Source of the DNA: an uncultured Oscillibacter sp.
GTDB taxonomy: Bacteria > Bacillota > Clostridia > Oscillospirales > Oscillospiraceae
Reading direction: 5' to 3'
Length of the DNA: 39,491 nt
Assembly (NCBI GenBank): GCA_945868085.1
Contig: CAMBKF010000018.1
Location: 1 to 39,491, forward strand
Position 1 is the stretch's first letter. Every line of letters starts with the position of its first letter. Shown piece by piece: positions 38,899-39,491 of this stretch. The position numbers and the translations under genes were made by a program. A model generated the notes under the pieces. That model was not told where the DNA came from, ran no database searches, and saw nothing but the letters and a program-made list of their open reading frames with translations.

Positions 38899-38927
38899 AT
38901 TATACCGGCCGGTCCGGGGGATGTCAA
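38899..38927 (-). promoter_or_regulatory. Consensus sigma-A promoter of the flippase-like gene
   Basis: On the minus strand TTGACA (38922-38927) and TATAAT (38899-38904) are both perfect and exactly 17 bases apart. This is the best promoter in the window. Confidence 0.88.
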
Positions 38928-38961
38928 CCGGTTTGTTTCTCCTCCCTGCCGGGGCCGCGCA

Positions 38962-38984
38962 GGCGGCGTTATGATAACGCTGCC
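38962..38984. promoter_or_regulatory. Palindrome between divergent promoters
   Basis: GCGTTAT (38966-38972) and ATAACGC (38974-38980) flank a single base, with a further GGC/GCC pair outside one mismatch. It lies between the minus-strand promoter at 38899 and the plus-strand promoter at 39060, where an operator for either could sit. Confidence 0.45.
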
Positions 38985-39059
38985 GCCCCGAAAAGCGGTC
39001 TGAGGGCAATCTCCCGGCAAAAACTATACAAAATAGCCATTTCTTTAAAATATTTTCCC

Positions 39060-39088
39060 TTGTTTTTTTATGGGATTTTGAGTACAAT
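39060..39088 (+). promoter_or_regulatory. Promoter of the UgpC-like gene
   Basis: TTGTTT (39060-39065) and TACAAT (39083-39088) are 17 bases apart. It predicts a 5' leader of about 200 bases. Confidence 0.6.
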
Positions 39089-39294
39089 AGGAGCAAGGCA
39101 GCGGTGGAACGCCGCCGATTCCCGCCGCCGGGCGCCACTCCACTTCATGGCGTGCGTCGGTCAAAAAAAGGAGGAATAAAATTCCGCTGCGACTGGCGGT
39201 GCGGCAGTGTGGAGACCTGTCGTAAAGCGGCGCGCCCATAGCGGCGGCCGTGAGGCTGCTCCTTGCGGAGGCAGAGCAGCTGCAGTCAAGCAAA

Positions 39295-39491
39295 ATGGCA
39301 AAAGTCATTCTCAAGAACCTGAAGAAAGTCTACCCCAACACCGAGAAGAAAAAGAAGCCAAAAAAGGGCGAGGAGGTCAAGAAGTCCAACCTGCAGATCA
39401 CGGCGGAAGGCGTCGTGGCCGTGCAGGAGTTCAACCTGGAGATCGCCGACAAGGAGTTCATCGTCCTGGTCGGCCCCTCCGGCTGCGGCAA
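39295..39491 (+). CDS. ABC transporter ATP-binding protein, UgpC/MsmX type, 3' end outside window
   Basis: 65 residues are visible, from the ATG at 39295 to the Walker A motif GPSGCGK at the window edge. The opening MAKVILKNLKKVYP and FNLEIADKEFIVLVGPSGCGK match ATPases that power several sugar ABC importers (MsmX/UgpC). A lysine-rich insertion (KKKKPKKGEEVKKSNLQ, about 18-34) between the first strand and Walker A is unusual for the family. The ATG lacks a close ribosome site: the nearest GGAGG is at 39267-39271 within a hairpin. The gene is alone with its own promoter and long leader. Confidence 0.88.
   Translation, partial: MAKVILKNLKKVYPNTEKKKKPKKGEEVKKSNLQITAEGVVAVQEFNLEIADKEFIVLVGPSGCG

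Larger units (their letters stand above)
38784..39294. other. 511-bp gap between the flippase-like and UgpC-like genes
   Basis: Holds both divergent promoters, the palindrome at 38962-38984, the leader hairpin at 38836-38876 and a GC-rich leader before the ABC gene. I see no convincing protein-coding gene. ATG at 39147 opens only ten codons, and the ribosome-binding-like AAGGAGG at 39168-39174 is followed by ATT, not ATG. Confidence 0.6.

Noticed and set aside
39181-39225. ATT-initiated 14-codon leader peptide as a gene
   Set aside because: The ribosome site is excellent, but ATT starts are very rare and the frame is too short to judge; kept only as a finding.
38784-39294. Known riboswitch class in the UgpC-like or flippase leader
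   Set aside because: I could not match the conserved core of any riboswitch family I know; only simple hairpins were seen.

Overview
The window looks like a chromosomal segment of a GC-rich, spore-forming member of the Clostridia, most likely the Oscillospiraceae/Ruminococcaceae group (Flavonifractor, Oscillibacter and relatives). The reasons are the IspH-S1 fusion, the scpA/scpB/DUF2953/gerW cluster, a cwlJ-gerQ pair, a GerMN lipoprotein, Gram-positive Shine-Dalgarno sites, frequent TTG/GTG starts and sigma-A type promoters. The genus is an inference. I see no phage, plasmid, CRISPR, rRNA or tRNA genes.

Region 1 (1-9653, minus strand) is a 12-gene run with overlaps or very short gaps. In transcription order it holds a site-2 protease, scpA, scpB, a DUF2953 protein, gerW/ytfJ, a DacB-like carboxypeptidase, an RsuA/RluB pseudouridine synthase, a MurR/RpiR regulator, an HI0933-type flavoprotein, cmk, plsC and the ispH-rpsA fusion, which runs off the left edge. 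A good promoter lies at 9625-9653. Region 2 (9781-14361) holds small separate units: a 66-residue membrane protein, a radical SAM protein, a tandem OB-fold protein, obgE, a rhomboid-like protein without catalytic residues but with a cysteine-rich tail, and a 57-residue cysteine protein.

Region 3 (14407-21770) contains a comEA-like/response regulator/histidine kinase/GerMN lipoprotein operon, a divergent D-Ala-D-Ala carboxypeptidase, an RluA pseudouridine synthase, the cwlJ-gerQ spore germination pair and a TSCPD protein. Region 4 (21794-28518) has a small membrane exporter and a PhoB/PhoR-like two-component system flanked by two Na/Pi-cotransporter paralogues. TTTAAC-like direct repeats with 11-bp spacing lie upstream of the regulator and of one transporter, suggesting a local phosphate regulon.

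Region 5 (28780-38783) holds a phosphopantetheinyl transferase, an EamA transporter, an acyltransferase with an inserted zinc ribbon, a TetR regulator, and an operon of a DUF308 protein, an MMPL/RND transporter and a large secreted repeat protein. A flippase-like membrane protein follows on the minus strand. The right edge opens a UgpC/MsmX-type ABC ATPase behind a long structured leader.

The most unusual structure is a pair of dispersed, non-coding multi-hairpin elements of about 193 bp (21280-21472 and 28559-28751, opposite orientations). Each is bracketed by a perfect 27-28 bp duplication of the local terminator hairpin. The hairpin sequence differs between the loci but is identical on both sides within each locus. 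This suggests a small mobile or structured element that inserts at terminators and duplicates them. A third, apparently unrelated 275-bp element with 26-bp inverted ends lies at 19247-19521.
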